From an uncultured Clostridia bacterium (GTDB lineage: Bacteria; Bacillota; Clostridia; Oscillospirales; Acutalibacteraceae), in contig CAMHOE010000001.1 of assembly GCA_946186665.1 (NCBI GenBank), positions 1 to 64,000 on the forward strand: 64,000 nt of DNA, read 5' to 3'. Numbering within the stretch: the first letter of the stretch is position 1; every line of letters starts with the position of its first letter. The notes below the pieces were generated by a model. That model ran no database searches, had not been told where the DNA came from, and saw nothing but the letters and a program-made list of their open reading frames with translations. This document shows, piece after piece, positions 17,623 to 26,314 of this stretch. The position numbers and the translations under genes were made by a program.

Positions 17623-18969
17623 ATGTCAAGAAGATATAGTGACGATGATTTTGGCACTATAAAAGATGTGGAGCTGAAGGACTTGTTCCGCAGAAAAAAG
17701 CCGGTAGACAAACCGGTAATAATAGCACTTGTGTTTTTCACTGTATTGTTTTTGCTTGCAGCATTTATAACTCTGTCAAGCAGCAGCGGCAGGAGCGATA
17801 GCTATAATGACTTTATGTCTGATGCGGTTATGGTTACTGCTAAATGCAGCAACGTCCGTGCAGAACACAGCAGCCGCTATAATGAATACTACGCAGATAT
17901 ATCTTACGAGTACAACGGAACAGTTTATAGAGGGAGTCAGGTGCGTATAGGACAGATGGTAAGCGAAGGTGACGTCATTTCCATTTACGTTTACCCGAAC
18001 GACCCATCAAATATAAGACGCAGCGATAACACCGGCGAAGGCTTGCTTATGGAGACTGTAATAGGCTATTGTCTTTTTGGTGTAGGCGGGCTGCTGTTTT
18101 TTATAACTTTAGTAGTGGTCGTTAACAACATCAGACTTAACCGCAGAGTTGAAGACGGTTCAAGTATTTACCATGATGAACCGATAGAAAAACCAAAAAG
18201 AGAAATAATAGATACATATTCAGGTTATAACGACAGCAGCACATTTTCAGACACAAGCGGTTATACTGATACTTACAACAGCAGTACAAACAGATACAAT
18301 ACATATAACGATAACGGATACAACAATTATACTGATAATTCTTTTTCTTATTCAGAAAGATACAGTGAGCCTGATAATGTAGAAAACACACTGAAATATA
18401 ATGGACCTAAGGACGATATATCAAACGACTTCAGAAATGACAGCGGTAATGTATCAGCTTCACAGAATAATAAAACTCTCTCGAAAAAAGAGCTTATAAG
18501 AGTGATAAGGATAGTTATTTTTCTGATAATATTTGTACAGCTGACATTTTCATGTCTGACTATCATTCCTGCAATAATACAAAAAGCGGATAATGATAAC
18601 TTTATGAAAACTGCCGTAAGTACAGAAGGTGTCTGTGACAGTGTAAGAGTAAAAGAACACCACTCTTCACATGGCTCAGGACAGATTACATACATATATT
18701 ACGCGAGAATAAAATACAAGTTTGAGGACCAGTATTATCTGAGCAATGAAATAGAGATCGAAGACGGTATAGCAAAGGGAGAATCATACACCCTGTATGT
18801 TGACCCGAATAACCCGTCAGATGCACGTAAACCGTATGTTCTTAATATGTTTGAGATAATAATGTATTCAGGTTTGGCAGTATTTGTGACAACTATAGGG
18901 CTGGTTTTCTACAGAGGACTTAAAAAAGCTATTGAAGAAGATACTTTAGGCGCAGAAGTTAAGAAATAG
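17623..18969 (+). CDS. Membrane protein with two DUF3592-like domains
   Basis: 448 residues. There are four membrane segments: about 36-55, 145-170, 292-320 and 412-432. Each pair of helices encloses a beta-rich domain of the DUF3592 type: ATAKCSNVRAEHSS then YEYNGTVYRGSQVRI, and ISIYVYPNDPSN in the first copy; STEGVCDSVRVKEHH, KYKFEDQYYLSNEIEI and YTLYVDPNNPSDARKP in the second. The loop between copies (about 190-280) is Ser/Tyr/Asn/Asp-rich. The tandem arrangement suggests an internal duplication that has since diverged. The start has AGGAGG at a good distance. DUF3592 has no settled function that I can name. It lies alone between two terminated operons. Confidence 0.8.
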   Translation: MSRRYSDDDFGTIKDVELKDLFRRKKPVDKPVIIALVFFTVLFLLAAFITLSSSSGRSDSYNDFMSDAVMVTAKCSNVRAEHSSRYNEYYADISYEYNGTVYRGSQVRIGQMVSEGDVISIYVYPNDPSNIRRSDNTGEGLLMETVIGYCLFGVGGLLFFITLVVVVNNIRLNRRVEDGSSIYHDEPIEKPKREIIDTYSGYNDSSTFSDTSGYTDTYNSSTNRYNTYNDNGYNNYTDNSFSYSERYSEPDNVENTLKYNGPKDDISNDFRNDSGNVSASQNNKTLSKKELIRVIRIVIFLIIFVQLTFSCLTIIPAIIQKADNDNFMKTAVSTEGVCDSVRVKEHHSSHGSGQITYIYYARIKYKFEDQYYLSNEIEIEDGIAKGESYTLYVDPNNPSDARKPYVLNMFEIIMYSGLAVFVTTIGLVFYRGLKKAIEEDTLGAEVKK

Positions 18970-19136
18970 ACAAAAATGCAGATCCGAAAAAAGCAGACAA
19001 AGCAGCAGCGCCTTAGGACTGCGCCGGCTGATGCAGACTCAAATTCTGTAAGTTCAACTCCGATACATGAGGACATTAATTGTTCGTTCTGAAAATCAAA
19101 GTGAGCGCAGGTACAGTACTATTTTTTTTCAAAAGC

Positions 19137-19165
19137 TTGCCGATACAGAGAAAATGTGTTATTAT
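19137..19165 (+). promoter_or_regulatory. Promoter upstream of the 261-residue unknown gene
   Basis: TTGCCG (19137-19142), a 17-base spacer and TATTAT (19160-19165) with TGT just before it (extended -10). The start codon is at 19202 behind GGAGGG. The rest of 18970-19136 shows no gene or clear structure. Confidence 0.65.
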
Positions 19166-19201
19166 AGGATAAAGAATTAATACCGGAGGGAAAAGAGTAA
19201 T

Positions 19202-19987
19202 ATGGAAATAGAGAAGGCTTTTGGAATGATTGCAAATAAGGTGGACACAGTATTGGCGCCTAAGGGCTTTGTAAAGCATGAGGTGCCGGATACAGATAAT
19301 GAAAAAACCGTGCTTTTTACGGGTACACTTGCGTACAGTATAGTGTATTATTATGATAAAAAAAGAATAGTTCTGCGTTCCTGCGGTATGGTGGACGATG
19401 AACCTGATAACACATGGAAAACTATAGCAACATGGCTGTATGATGAGGAAGTGGACGGATCAAGAGAGGCTGAAAATATCGGAGACGATTTTGCTGAAAC
19501 TATTATCGGTCCTAAACAGGTAGCTGTGCAGCAGAAGAAAAAAATAAAAAGTGAAAACGGGGAACAGAACAGCGACCCACTGTTTTTTGCAAACAGAATG
19601 ATAGCTTATTTCCCTGATCTGAGAGATGATGTGGCTTATGAGAAAGCACACTATACATCATTCAGAGGAATTACCTTTGCAGAAACAAGTATCCTTCCGA
19701 GATTTCTCGCCTATATAGATAAGGAGGGGGATAAGAATATCCAGAAGCTTTCAAAGTCCCTTTCCGATTTGTATGATGCAGGCGACCTTGATGTAAAGGG
19801 TATCATAACATATATTCTGCTCAACAGTATTGAGGATGATGCAAAATACGAAAAGATAACTTCCCAGTTCCCGAAGGAGACTAAAAAGATCGCAGATGCT
19901 TCACGTAAGCTCAGAGGAAAGAACATTAAACCTGAAAAACCTAAAAAGCCTAAAAAGTATATTGCTGATACACTTAATAAGGCTTGA
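19202..19987 (+). CDS. Hypothetical cytoplasmic protein
   Basis: 261 residues that I do not recognise. There is no signal peptide or membrane segment. The first 100 residues (MEIEKAFGMIANKVD, LFTGTLAYSIVYYYDKKRIV) look like a compact alpha/beta fold. The middle has RMIAYFPDLRDDVAYEKAHY. The C-terminal part is helical and ends in a Lys/Pro-rich tail (KPEKPKKPKK). The start has GGAGGG and its own promoter. proC follows after 111 bases, so the two may be co-transcribed. Confidence 0.75.
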   Translation: MEIEKAFGMIANKVDTVLAPKGFVKHEVPDTDNEKTVLFTGTLAYSIVYYYDKKRIVLRSCGMVDDEPDNTWKTIATWLYDEEVDGSREAENIGDDFAETIIGPKQVAVQQKKKIKSENGEQNSDPLFFANRMIAYFPDLRDDVAYEKAHYTSFRGITFAETSILPRFLAYIDKEGDKNIQKLSKSLSDLYDAGDLDVKGIITYILLNSIEDDAKYEKITSQFPKETKKIADASRKLRGKNIKPEKPKKPKKYIADTLNKA

Positions 19988-20098
19988 TGAAAAAATGCGT
20001 GATTTATTCAAGATGTGGAAGATGAAGTTGGTCACAGTCTGCTTACTGCTGACCAATGAATAAATATCGTTAAGAAGATTAATAGAGGTGTTTGTAAA

Positions 20099-20905
20099 AT
20101 GAGTGAGAAGAGAATAGGATTTGTGGGTGCCGGAAATATGGCGACTGCAATAGTAAACGGTATACTGGTAAATAAGGCAAAGGAAGCAGGGGATATCTCA
20201 GTGTTTGATCTTGATGCTGCGAAGCTTGCTTTGATGTCGGAAAAGGGAATAGATACTGTAAACTCCTGTAAGGAGCTTGCACAGAAGAGTGATATCATAG
20301 TTCTTGCTGTAAAGCCGCAGAACTATGACGAGGTTCTCGCTGATATAAAGGATGAGGTGAAGGAAACTGCTGTTGTTGTTACTATCGCAGCAGGAATATC
20401 CATTGAATACGTCAGAAAGGGTCTGGGAAAGAACTGTCCCGCTGTCAGAGTAATGCCCAATACTCCGCTTCTTTTAGGTAAGGGTGCGTCTGCATTGTGC
20501 CGTTCTGAAAATATCTCGGATGAGGATTTTCAGGAAGTATATAATATGTTTGCGCTCTCCGGCGAGGCTGCTATATTGCCGGAGGAACAGATGAATGCAA
20601 TAATTGCCGTGAACGGAAGCAGTCCGGCATATGTTTATCTTTTTGCAAAGGCTATGGTTGATTATGCTGTATCTGTGGGTATTGACGGAAAAACAGCACT
20701 CAGCCTTATATGCAAGACATTTGAGGGCAGTGCAGAGATGCTTCGCTCAAGCGGAGATACACCTGAAGTACTCATAGAAAAGGTGTCATCAAAGGGCGGT
20801 ACTACGATAGAAGCTTTGAAGGTACTCAATGCCAGAGAAGTTCCAAAAGCTATTATTGACGCTATGGCTGCCTGCACAGCACGTGCCGAAGAGCTTGGTA
20901 AGTAA
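20099..20905 (+). CDS. proC: Pyrroline-5-carboxylate reductase
   Basis: 268 residues, the usual size. The N-terminal nucleotide-binding motif is IGFVGAGNMATAIVNGI, followed by LAVKPQNYDEVL and VRVMPNTPLLLGKGASAL. The C-terminal signature region reads SSKGGTTIEALKVL. It reduces pyrroline-5-carboxylate to proline with NAD(P)H in the cytoplasm. No other proline genes are adjacent, so proB and proA must be elsewhere. A ribosome-binding site (AGAGGTG) precedes the start, and a terminator follows 11 bases after the stop. Confidence 0.96.
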   Translation: MSEKRIGFVGAGNMATAIVNGILVNKAKEAGDISVFDLDAAKLALMSEKGIDTVNSCKELAQKSDIIVLAVKPQNYDEVLADIKDEVKETAVVVTIAAGISIEYVRKGLGKNCPAVRVMPNTPLLLGKGASALCRSENISDEDFQEVYNMFALSGEAAILPEEQMNAIIAVNGSSPAYVYLFAKAMVDYAVSVGIDGKTALSLICKTFEGSAEMLRSSGDTPEVLIEKVSSKGGTTIEALKVLNAREVPKAIIDAMAACTARAEELGK

Positions 20906-20915
20906 TTAAGGTATA

Positions 20916-20947
20916 TGCACTCTGAGACCTCTCAGGGTGCATTTTTT
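20916..20947 (+). terminator. Intrinsic terminator after proC
   Basis: TGCACTCTGAG (20916-20926) pairs with CTCAGGGTGCA (20931-20941) with one G-T pair, loop ACCT, then six T. Confidence 0.9.
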
Positions 20948-20953
20948 AGCTGT

Positions 20954-21285
20954 TTAATACTATTATCCGATAGACAAGTAGATAAAAAAAGTAATTTCCG
21001 AGGCAAAGTCCCGATGTCATTAACATTAGTTTCTTTTGTGCTGCCTTGCGGCAGCAGAGGGACTTTGTTATGACCACTACAAGGGGAAGCCCTCTTCCAG
21101 GGCTTCCCCTCTTCAAAAACAGTCCACAGGACTGTTTTTGAATTCACCCCATTCCGAGGGATTAAAAAAGGGGGTTTCGCCGTCTGCGGACGGCGACCAG
21201 GGGCTCTGCCCCATGGACCTCGCAGCCTTTGAAAAGGCTGGCGAAACTTTATTTTTTCTACTTCTTTATTCGATATTAGTATAAA
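20954..21285. mobile_element. MITE-like element with ~40-bp terminal inverted repeats and nested hairpins
   Basis: The ends, 20954-20992 and 21246-21285, are inverted repeats matching at about 32 of 40 positions. Inside are perfect stems. CAAAGTCCC (21004-21012) pairs with GGGACTTTG (21059-21067) around GCTGCC-TTGC-GGCAGC (21040-21055). A 12-bp stem joins 21082-21093 to 21099-21110, and a 14-bp stem joins 21112-21125 to 21129-21142. GTTTCGCC (21174-21181) pairs with GGCGAAAC (21240-21247) around three smaller hairpins. No transposase is encoded. The 82-codon frame through it (21036-21284) is best read as spurious. I could not find a clear target-site duplication. Confidence 0.6.
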
Positions 21286-21370
21286 AATCCGGATACTATG
21301 ATGGTATCGATCGTATGGAAAGCTTTACTGTAAATATGATATCACAAAAAGAGAATAATCAGCGGTTTTA

Positions 21371-21400
21371 GGAAAAGGGTTTTCCCCATGAAACTGCCCG
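21371..21400 (+). repeat. Short palindromic repeat, copy 1
   Basis: The palindrome GGAAAAGGGTTTTCC followed by CCATGAAACTGCCCG. A near copy is at 30625-30654. The preceding bases (CGGTTTTAGGAAAAGGG from 21363) also resemble those at 30583. It lies in the prfB upstream region. Confidence 0.55.
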
Positions 21401-21436
21401 GCAGAATTGATTTCAGTGATTGTAGTAAAATTTCAC

Positions 21437-21465
21437 TTTACAATACACGTAAATTATTCTATAAT
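21437..21465 (+). promoter_or_regulatory. Promoter of prfB
   Basis: TTTACA (21437-21442), a 17-base spacer and TATAAT (21460-21465). The leader to 21572 is about 100 bases with only weak pairing (GTCTTAT against ATAAGGAC). Confidence 0.75.
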
Positions 21466-21571
21466 AAAAGGGTTAGAGAAACAGGAGCTTTTTTACCCTG
21501 TACTGGTCTTATAGCCGCACAATAAGGACTGTCGGAGAAATATCAAAGGTGCGGAGAAACGGTGAGTATAA

Positions 21572-22708
21572 ATGATACAATTTGAAGAATTGAAGCTGAA
21601 GCTTCAGGCGTTGGAGCCGGAGATAAAAGATCTGTCCGGTGCATTGGGACTTGACAGAATGAAAATGGAAATAGAACAGCTGGAGCAAAGAGCGGCACAG
21701 CCCGGTTTCTGGGATGATGCCGAGAATTCTCAGAAGGTGCTCCAGAAAACAGGTGCTCTTAGAAATAAAGTAAACGCATATAACGATCTTGTTTCTGCAT
21801 ATGATGATACAATGGCTCTTATAGAGCTTGCGGATGAGGAAGAGGATCTTTCACTTTTAGAAGAGGTACAGCAGCAGATTGAGTCCGTACAGAACGAATA
21901 TGATAAGCAGCGTCTGCAAACTCTCCTTACAGGTGAGTACGATTCCAAGAACGCTATCCTCACATTCCATGCAGGTGCCGGCGGAACTGAAGCGCAGGAC
22001 TGGGCTGAAATGCTTTACAGAATGTACAGCAAATGGGCTGAGAGTCACGGCTTCAAAGTAAAAGAGGTAGATTATCTTGACGGTGAAGAAGCAGGTCTGA
22101 AAAGTGCCGTTCTGCTTATCGAGGGTGAAAATGCTTATGGCTATCTGAAAAGCGAATCCGGAGTTCACAGACTTGTCCGCGTATCGCCGTTCGACTCATC
22201 AGGCAGACGCCATACATCCTTTGCATCCCTTGAAGTAATGCCTGAGATAGACAACACCATAGAGATCGAGATACGTCCTGAGGATATAGAGATGGCTGTT
22301 TACCGTGCAAGCGGTGCAGGCGGACAGAAGGTCAACAAAACGTCCTCAGCGGTAAGACTTACCCATATACCAACAGGTATAGTAGTAGCCTCACAGGTAG
22401 AGAGAAGCCAGTATCAGAACAGGGACATAGCTATGACAATGCTGAAATCCAAGCTCCTTGAAATAAAGGAAAGAGAGCATCTTGAAAAGATAGAGGATAT
22501 CAAGGGCGTGCAGAAAGAGATAGCATGGGGCGCGCAGATACGTTCTTATGTATTCATGCCATACACAATGGTAAAGGATCACCGCACAAGCTATGAAACA
22601 GGAAATATCAATGCCGTAATGGACGGAGATCTTGACGGCTTCATAAATGCGTATCTTAAAGCAGCAAGTCTTGACAAGCTGAACGAGGACTTTGATACAG
22701 AGGAATAA
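21572..22708 (+). CDS. prfB: Peptide chain release factor 2, no programmed frameshift
   Basis: 378 residues in one open frame. The GGQ motif (SGAGGQKVNKTSSAVRL) that triggers peptidyl-tRNA hydrolysis and the RF2 stop-recognition SPF motif (RVSPFDSSGRRHTSFAS) are both present, so this is RF2, which reads UAA and UGA, not RF1. Most bacterial prfB genes need a +1 frameshift at CTT TGA C near codon 25-26. Here codons 27-28 are CTT GAC (21650-21655), exactly what remains when the extra T is gone, so no frameshift is needed. It has its own promoter and a terminator after the stop. Confidence 0.96.
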   Translation: MIQFEELKLKLQALEPEIKDLSGALGLDRMKMEIEQLEQRAAQPGFWDDAENSQKVLQKTGALRNKVNAYNDLVSAYDDTMALIELADEEEDLSLLEEVQQQIESVQNEYDKQRLQTLLTGEYDSKNAILTFHAGAGGTEAQDWAEMLYRMYSKWAESHGFKVKEVDYLDGEEAGLKSAVLLIEGENAYGYLKSESGVHRLVRVSPFDSSGRRHTSFASLEVMPEIDNTIEIEIRPEDIEMAVYRASGAGGQKVNKTSSAVRLTHIPTGIVVASQVERSQYQNRDIAMTMLKSKLLEIKEREHLEKIEDIKGVQKEIAWGAQIRSYVFMPYTMVKDHRTSYETGNINAVMDGDLDGFINAYLKAASLDKLNEDFDTEE

Positions 22709-22718
22709 TTTTAAAGCT

Positions 22719-22760
22719 ATACACCAGATGCTGTTTGAGTATTTGGTGTATTTTGTTTTT
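22719..22760 (+). terminator. Intrinsic terminator after prfB
   Basis: ATACACCA (22719-22726) pairs with TGGTGTAT (22744-22751), followed by TTTGTTTTT. The remaining gap to 22949 contains a TGACA...TGTCA inverted repeat (22816-22837) with no clear role. Confidence 0.75.
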
Positions 22761-22948
22761 GAGATGTACAATTATTTTCCCAGCCGCAATGATAAAATGA
22801 GAATAATTATTAAATTGACATTTATCAATTATTGTCACAAGGTTAAATTTCTTATGGCCGCAGCGGGCGGCAAAGCGGAATATGCAAAGCCTGAGTGCAG
22901 CCGATGAAAGCAAAGACATAATAAAACAGAAACAGGGGTGAAGAAGTT

Positions 22949-25900
22949 ATGGTACAGATGGTAGTTGGAAGAAGCGGCAGCGGAAAAACAGAATATGTGC
23001 ATAATGATATAGAAAAAAGGGCGGACGGAAGAGAAATAGTTCTGATGGTTCCTGAACAAAGCTCGTTTCAGAACGAGAAAAGGATACTTGACGATCTCGG
23101 AGCGAAGAGGGCAAAGAATGTCAGTGTGCTGAGCTTTAAGAGACTGTATAATGCAGTGACTGAAAAATATGGCGGAGCAAATGCCCGCAGGATAGATGAC
23201 GGCACAAAGGCCGTTCTTATGAGTGTGGCTGCTGAGGAAATATCCGATAAGCTGACGTTGTACGGGAGCAGGTGCAAACGTGCCGATCTTGCAGAGCTTA
23301 TGGTAAAAACTGTGGATGAATATAAGCTTTGTGCCATTACACCGGACAGACTTTTTGATGCGGCAGGAAAGGTGGAGAGCGTCCGGCTTAAACAAAAGCT
23401 TATGGAAAGTGCGTCAATATACGCTGCATATAATGCGCTTTTAGGACAGACCTATGAGGATCCCAGTGACGATCTGGTGCGGCTGAATGATATGCTGTGC
23501 AGATATCCGTTCTTTAAGTCAAAGACCGTATATATTGACTCTTTCAATGGTTTTTCCGGTCAGGAGCTTATGGTGCTTGAATGTATCATCAGACAGGCGG
23601 AGGATATTATCATCACTCTTGGATGTGATGAAAGCAGAGTGAGTGAGCTTGACGGTTCTGTTTTCAGGGAACCGGATATCACACGTCTGAAGATCATAGA
23701 GATGGTTAAACGTCTTGGTAAAGAAATGGCACCTGAAATACGTCTTGAAAGCGGTCAGAGATACAAAAGCCCGTCTATTGCAGCTTTGGAAGAGTCTGTT
23801 TTCAGATTTGACGGTGATATGTACCTCTATGATGATAACAGCGTTACTCTTTATGAAGCTGACGATGAGTATGATGAAATATGCCAGACTGCAAGAGAAA
23901 TATCCAGACTGGTCATTGACGAAGGATATGAATACCGTGATATAACAGTTATTTGCCGTCATCCTGAAATGTACAAAAATATTATTGCGGCTGAGTATGC
24001 AAAGTTCAATATACCGTATTTTCTTTCCGATCCTCAGCCTCTTGAAAATAAACCCCTTATCCGTCTGGTACTTTCTGCATTTGATATTATCCATTCGTCC
24101 TTCAATACTGAGAGTATCCTCACATTCCTGAAAACCGGACTTACACCACTTTCTGATGATGATGTGTTCCTGCTTGAAAACTATGTCTACCTATGGGACA
24201 TCAGAGGTAAACGTTGGCACTCACCCTTTACTATGAACCCCGACGGCAACAGCGATACAGTAAACGAAGCTGAGCTTGAACACATTGAAAGTCTCAGGAA
24301 GAGTGTTATCATGCCATTGGAAAAATTTGCAGCTGCTGTAAAAGCTTCAGACAACGGAGGGGATATTTCAAAGGCACTGTATATCCTCTTGTGTGATCTT
24401 GACAGTGGGGATAAAATGAAAGAGCTTATCCGTTCCTTTGAAGAAAACAAGAATATGAGAGCGGCGGAGACGGAAGCGAGAGTCTGGGATATTCTCATGA
24501 ACCTGCTTGACAGTATGTATAACATACTTAAAAGCACTCACCTTGAAAGCAAAAGATATGCTGAGCTTTTAAAGCTTATGATAAAGAAAAATCCCATATC
24601 AGATATACCGCAGACGCTGGATCAGGTGCTTGTGGGAGTTGCCGGAAACGTCCGCACACAGGGACAAAGGGCGGTATTTGTCATCGGCGCATCTGAGGGA
24701 GAATTTCCGGCTCCGAATGAGGTGTCAGGTCTGTTCAGCGACAGCGAAAGAACAGCCCTTATTGATCTGGATATACCGGTATATGATACAATATATGACC
24801 TGCCGCTCAAGGAAAAATACAATGCCTATGCAGCTCTTGCACTGCCCTCAGAAAGACTGTATGTGAGCAGACCTCTTTCTACCTCGAAGGGAGACCGCTG
24901 CGAACCTTCGATAATATTCAGGGAGATAGCTTCTATACTGCCTGTTATAATAAAAAGGCGAAAGGATCTTTCCATGTGGGAACGCTTCTTTACAGAGGCT
25001 CAGAGCTTTGAGGAGTGTGCTTCGATGTGGAACGATAACACCCCCATGTCTGCCGCACTGAAAAAATACTTTGGTGCATCAAAAGATTTTTCCGACAGGT
25101 ATACAGCTGTCAGCCGTGCGGCTTACGAAGAACCTGTAAAGATAACTGACCCGTCAAAAGTCAAGAAGCTTTTCGGCGAAAAGCTCAGACTTTCAGCATC
25201 ACAGACAGAAACTTATTATCTCTGTCCATTCAGGTATTTCTGCCGCTATGGACTGAAAGCCTATCCCAGAAAAAAAGCGGCCATGGATCCGGCTATGTAC
25301 GGCAGTGCGGTACACTATATCCTTGAACAGATACTCAGGAACGAGGATCATCAGCAGCTCAGAGACGGAGATGAAAAGCTGCTGCAGCAGCTTATAGAGA
25401 AGTATATACGTGAATATATAGACGAGATCGGCGGAGACAGCGAGAGAACAAAACGCTTCATGGCACAGTTTACCTCTATTGAAAAAAACCTCTTTATCCT
25501 TCTCAAAAGACTGATCGATGAGCTTCGTGCAAGCAGCTTTGTACCCACAGATCTTGAGCTTGATATAAGCGATGACGGCGATATCCCTGCATATGAGCTT
25601 TCTCTGCCAAATGGTGATAAAGCGGTAGTCACAGGCAAGATAGACCGTGTGGACACATTTGTACATGATGGAAAAAAATATATCCGTATAATGGATTATA
25701 AAACAGGAAATAAAAAATTCCGATTGTCAGATGTGCTTTACGGTCTGAATATCCAGATGCTTCTGTACCTTTCAATTATTGAAAAGCAGGGCGGTGAATA
25801 CTATTCCGAAGATAATAAATACAGTCTTGCGCCGGCAGGGATACTCTATATGCCTTCGACACCAACATCAAAAACAGGCGGTTACAACAATACAGATGAA

Positions 25901-26314
25901 CACAGTGCCGCTCTTAAAGAACAGCAGACGAATTTCAGAATGAATGGTCTGCTGATAGATGACAAGGATATTCTTGATGCTATGGAAAAGGACGTAAAGG
26001 GAATTTTCATACCTGCAAAGCTGAACTCCGGCGGTGAGTTTGACAAAAGGGGCGGAAACAGTCTGATTTCCCTTGAAGCATACGGCAAGCTGTTTTCATA
26101 TATAGATAAAAAGCTTGTTGATATGGCACAGTCAATATTTGACGGAAAGCTTGAAAGAAACCCCGTAAAGGGAGCGGAGGATGCCTGCCGTTACTGTGAC
26201 TACAAGAATATCTGCGGATATGAAAAGGGCAAGTGCAGCAACAATGTGGAAAAACTGAGCATGGATAATGCCCTGAAAAAGATCTGCGGCGAGGAGGGAA
26301 ACGAAGATGAGTGA
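22949..26314 (+). CDS. addB: ATP-dependent helicase/nuclease subunit B (AddB)
   Basis: 1121 residues. A Walker A-like GRSGSGKTEY lies at the start. The C-terminal nuclease domain has the RecB-family motif RIMDYKTGNKK. Four cysteines, C759, C1080, C1083 and C1089, have nearly the same spacing as the 4Fe-4S cysteines of Bacillus AddB. With AddA it forms the end-processing enzyme that resects double-strand breaks up to Chi and loads RecA. The stop overlaps the addA start by 8 bases, so the two subunits are translationally coupled. The ribosome-binding site is GGGGTG. Residue spacing and order match the family along the whole length, with no sign of truncation. Confidence 0.96.
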   Translation: MVQMVVGRSGSGKTEYVHNDIEKRADGREIVLMVPEQSSFQNEKRILDDLGAKRAKNVSVLSFKRLYNAVTEKYGGANARRIDDGTKAVLMSVAAEEISDKLTLYGSRCKRADLAELMVKTVDEYKLCAITPDRLFDAAGKVESVRLKQKLMESASIYAAYNALLGQTYEDPSDDLVRLNDMLCRYPFFKSKTVYIDSFNGFSGQELMVLECIIRQAEDIIITLGCDESRVSELDGSVFREPDITRLKIIEMVKRLGKEMAPEIRLESGQRYKSPSIAALEESVFRFDGDMYLYDDNSVTLYEADDEYDEICQTAREISRLVIDEGYEYRDITVICRHPEMYKNIIAAEYAKFNIPYFLSDPQPLENKPLIRLVLSAFDIIHSSFNTESILTFLKTGLTPLSDDDVFLLENYVYLWDIRGKRWHSPFTMNPDGNSDTVNEAELEHIESLRKSVIMPLEKFAAAVKASDNGGDISKALYILLCDLDSGDKMKELIRSFEENKNMRAAETEARVWDILMNLLDSMYNILKSTHLESKRYAELLKLMIKKNPISDIPQTLDQVLVGVAGNVRTQGQRAVFVIGASEGEFPAPNEVSGLFSDSERTALIDLDIPVYDTIYDLPLKEKYNAYAALALPSERLYVSRPLSTSKGDRCEPSIIFREIASILPVIIKRRKDLSMWERFFTEAQSFEECASMWNDNTPMSAALKKYFGASKDFSDRYTAVSRAAYEEPVKITDPSKVKKLFGEKLRLSASQTETYYLCPFRYFCRYGLKAYPRKKAAMDPAMYGSAVHYILEQILRNEDHQQLRDGDEKLLQQLIEKYIREYIDEIGGDSERTKRFMAQFTSIEKNLFILLKRLIDELRASSFVPTDLELDISDDGDIPAYELSLPNGDKAVVTGKIDRVDTFVHDGKKYIRIMDYKTGNKKFRLSDVLYGLNIQMLLYLSIIEKQGGEYYSEDNKYSLAPAGILYMPSTPTSKTGGYNNTDEHSAALKEQQTNFRMNGLLIDDKDILDAMEKDVKGIFIPAKLNSGGEFDKRGGNSLISLEAYGKLFSYIDKKLVDMAQSIFDGKLERNPVKGAEDACRYCDYKNICGYEKGKCSNNVEKLSMDNALKKICGEEGNEDE

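Noticed and set aside
21036..21284. An 82-codon frame inside the hairpin-rich element
   Set aside because: Its codons are made by palindromes of the MITE-like element. There is no ribosome-binding site or recognisable domain.
22815..22843. TTGACA at 22815 as the addB promoter
   Set aside because: No -10 hexamer is found at 16-18 bases. The TGACA...TGTCA pair there may be chance.
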